Shown: positions 7,256-7,862 of the stretch, piece by piece
How positions within the stretch are numbered: the stretch's first letter is position 1
How the letters are laid out: every line of letters starts with the position of its first letter
NCBI GenBank assembly: GCA_964386385.1
Contig: CAYLRN010000051.1
Location: 1 to 7,862 of the forward strand
Direction: 5' to 3'
From: RUG572 sp964386385
Lineage (GTDB): Bacteria; Verrucomicrobiota; Kiritimatiellia; RFP12; UBA1067
Length of the DNA: 7,862 nucleotides
Translations under genes and position numbers: made by a program
Notes under the pieces: generated by a model
The model's database searches: none
What the model was told of the DNA's origin: nothing
The model's input: the letters and a program-made list of their open reading frames with translations, nothing else

Positions 7256-7622
7256 CCTCCGGGACGGAGTTCGTGGGGCAGAGCGGCGTCACCGTCGCCT
7301 CCACGGTCTTCATGGAACGCGTCGTGCAGACGCCGAACCACGAGTTCGTCTCGGCGGAGGAGTACTTCACGGACATCTCCGCGTCCTTCGCCACTCCGAG
7401 GCGGAAGCCCGACAGGTAGTTCAGCACCGTCAGGTCCGCCGCGCCGTCCGTCGCGGGGACGGAGATTCCGACCGCGAGGTCGGTCCCCTCCACCACCTTC
7501 GCGCCCCTGTACACGCAGCCGTGGAGAAGGGCAAGCGCCGCCACGAAGCAGCAGAATCCGATGAAAAACGCAATCTCCGCGGCCCATCCGCCGCAGGCGC
7601 CGTTTTCGCCTCTCTTTCCCAT
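7251..7622 (-). CDS. Small membrane protein or putative lipoprotein, 123 aa, function unknown
   Basis: The ATG at 7622 is chosen over ATG 7628 and an upstream in-frame ATG at 7661 because GGAG at 7630-7633 is 7 nt from it but only 1 nt from ATG 7628, and the 7661 start would lie within the hairpin stem and loop. The protein starts MGKRGENGACGGW, with positive charge before a hydrophobic helix at about 13-35 (AAEIAFFIGFCCFVAALALL), then HGC with Cys36. LLHGC resembles a lipobox but has His at -2, which is unusual, so either a single membrane anchor or a lipoprotein is possible. The remaining ~87 residues look like a beta-rich soluble domain ending in a stretch with Cys99 and Cys115, which could pair. 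I do not recognise a family. Candidates such as a spanin-like subunit or a superinfection-exclusion protein are speculation. Its stop lies 45 nt before the connector operon. Confidence 0.7.
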   Translation of the reverse strand: MGKRGENGACGGWAAEIAFFIGFCCFVAALALLHGCVYRGAKVVEGTDLAVGISVPATDGAADLTVLNYLSGFRLGVAKDAEMSVKYSSAETNSWFGVCTTRSMKTVEATVTPLCPTNSVPEG

Positions 7623-7629
7623 TGGCATT

Positions 7630-7633
7630 CTCC
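7630..7633 (-). promoter_or_regulatory. Shine-Dalgarno for the 123-aa membrane protein, abutting a hairpin
   Basis: GGAG on the minus strand is 7 nt upstream of ATG 7622. It begins only 3 nt after the base of the 18-bp hairpin at 7637-7686, so folding of the hairpin, or a ribosome finishing the upstream gene, could affect access to this site (inference). It decides the start codon choice for the downstream gene. Confidence 0.6.
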
Positions 7634-7636
7634 GGT

Positions 7637-7686
7637 GGCGTCCGGCGGCGCGGGAAGTCAACCAAGAACCCGCGCCGCCGGACGCC
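7637..7686 (-). terminator. Very stable 18-bp perfect GC hairpin in an intergenic gap, possible attenuator or transcript-end element
   Basis: Arms at 7637-7654 and 7669-7686 are exact reverse complements over 18 bp, almost entirely G and C, with a 14-nt loop (7655-7668). It begins 6 nt after the stop codon of the upstream partial gene and ends 3 nt before the ribosome site of the next gene. On neither strand is it followed by a T-run, so it does not fit a textbook rho-independent terminator. It may instead be a partial terminator, an mRNA processing or stability element, or a translational switch; the type given here is the nearest available label. Confidence 0.6.
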
Positions 7687-7692
7687 GAAGCG

Positions 7693-7862
7693 TCAGCCGA
7701 ACATCCTGTCGACGAGCGATTCCACGACCGCGTCGGAGACGTACCTGTCGACGAAGGCGTCGCACGCGGCGTCCACCGCCGCCAGCTCCGCGTCGTCGGT
7801 GATGCGGCCGTCGTCCGCGAACGCGGCGAGGTAGGCCGCCGTCACCTCCGCGACGTCGTTCC
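7693..7862 (-). CDS. C-terminal end of a small acidic protein, unknown function, N-terminus outside window
   Basis: The frame is open from the right window edge to a TGA at 7693-7695, giving the last 55 residues. It is acidic and Ala/Val-rich, apparently helical, and includes AAYLAAFADDGRIT (8-21), ACDAFVDRYVS (32-42) and ends SLVDRMFG. The repeated 'aliphatic-x-x-aliphatic' spacing and FVDRYV/LVDRMF echoes suggest short paired helices. Codon use and GC match neighbours. There is no recognisable family and no signal or membrane segment in the visible part. In a phage order it would lie upstream of the connector genes, where capsid-related or small accessory genes are usual. The real gene could be larger, since its start is not in the window. 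Confidence 0.65.
   Translation of the reverse strand, partial: NDVAEVTAAYLAAFADDGRITDDAELAAVDAACDAFVDRYVSDAVVESLVDRMFG

Noticed and set aside
7623..7661. Upstream start (ATG 7661) extending the 123-aa protein to 136 aa
   Set aside because: It would begin inside the hairpin and add a Arg-rich segment without a ribosome site, while ATG 7622 has a well-spaced GGAG.
7637..7686. Canonical rho-independent terminator
   Set aside because: The stem is perfect but no T-run follows on either strand and the loop is long at 14 nt, so only a modified role is proposed.
7799..7838. EF-hand-like calcium loop in the small acidic protein (ADDGRITDDAEL)
   Set aside because: The loop lacks Asp at positions 1 and 3 and the Glu is one residue off, so calcium binding is not supported.

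Overview
This window reads as part of the virion-structure module of a tailed phage with a short tail (podovirus-like), either a free phage genome or a prophage. I see no chromosomal genes, integrase, tRNA, rRNA, IS element or CRISPR array. DNA is GC-rich throughout, so many long antisense reading frames occur by chance. All genes I accept lie on the minus strand, so transcription runs from high to low coordinates. A high-GC gut-type bacterial host is plausible, because InlB-like repeats are common in proteins of such bacteria. The sequence does not identify the host, and that link is only a guess.

Layout in transcription order: (1) the C-terminal end of a small acidic protein of unknown function, cut by the right window edge; (2) a very stable 18-bp GC hairpin, immediately followed by the ribosome binding site of (3) a 123-aa small membrane protein or possible lipoprotein; (4) a 139-aa connector protein resembling the DUF6682-type phage adaptor family; (5) a 237-aa second adaptor-like protein; (6) a 483-aa tail nozzle (tail tubular protein B / P22 gp10-like) protein; (7) a 1160-aa protein made mostly of divergent InlB-like/Ig-like beta repeats, ending in a module that looks like the usual C-terminus of podoviral nozzle proteins; (8) a 60-aa coiled-coil protein; (9) the N-terminal 313 aa of an Ala-rich, helical protein that may be an internal virion / DNA ejection protein, cut by the left window edge.

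Genes 4 to 9 form one tight operon: the junctions are a 4-bp ATGA overlap, 5 bp, 2 bp, a 4-bp ATGA overlap and 14 bp, and most starts have a clear Shine-Dalgarno sequence. The connector proteins would sit between portal and tail, the nozzle would close the tail tip, and the repeat protein would project from or decorate the nozzle. The last gene may be packaged inside the capsid for ejection.

The most interesting observation is that the nozzle appears to be split. Its conserved N-terminal part ends abruptly at a stop codon, and a C-terminal module resembling the missing part reappears about 1050 residues into the next gene, behind an array of roughly eight beta-repeat domains. This rests on family recognition by eye and needs a profile search or structure prediction.
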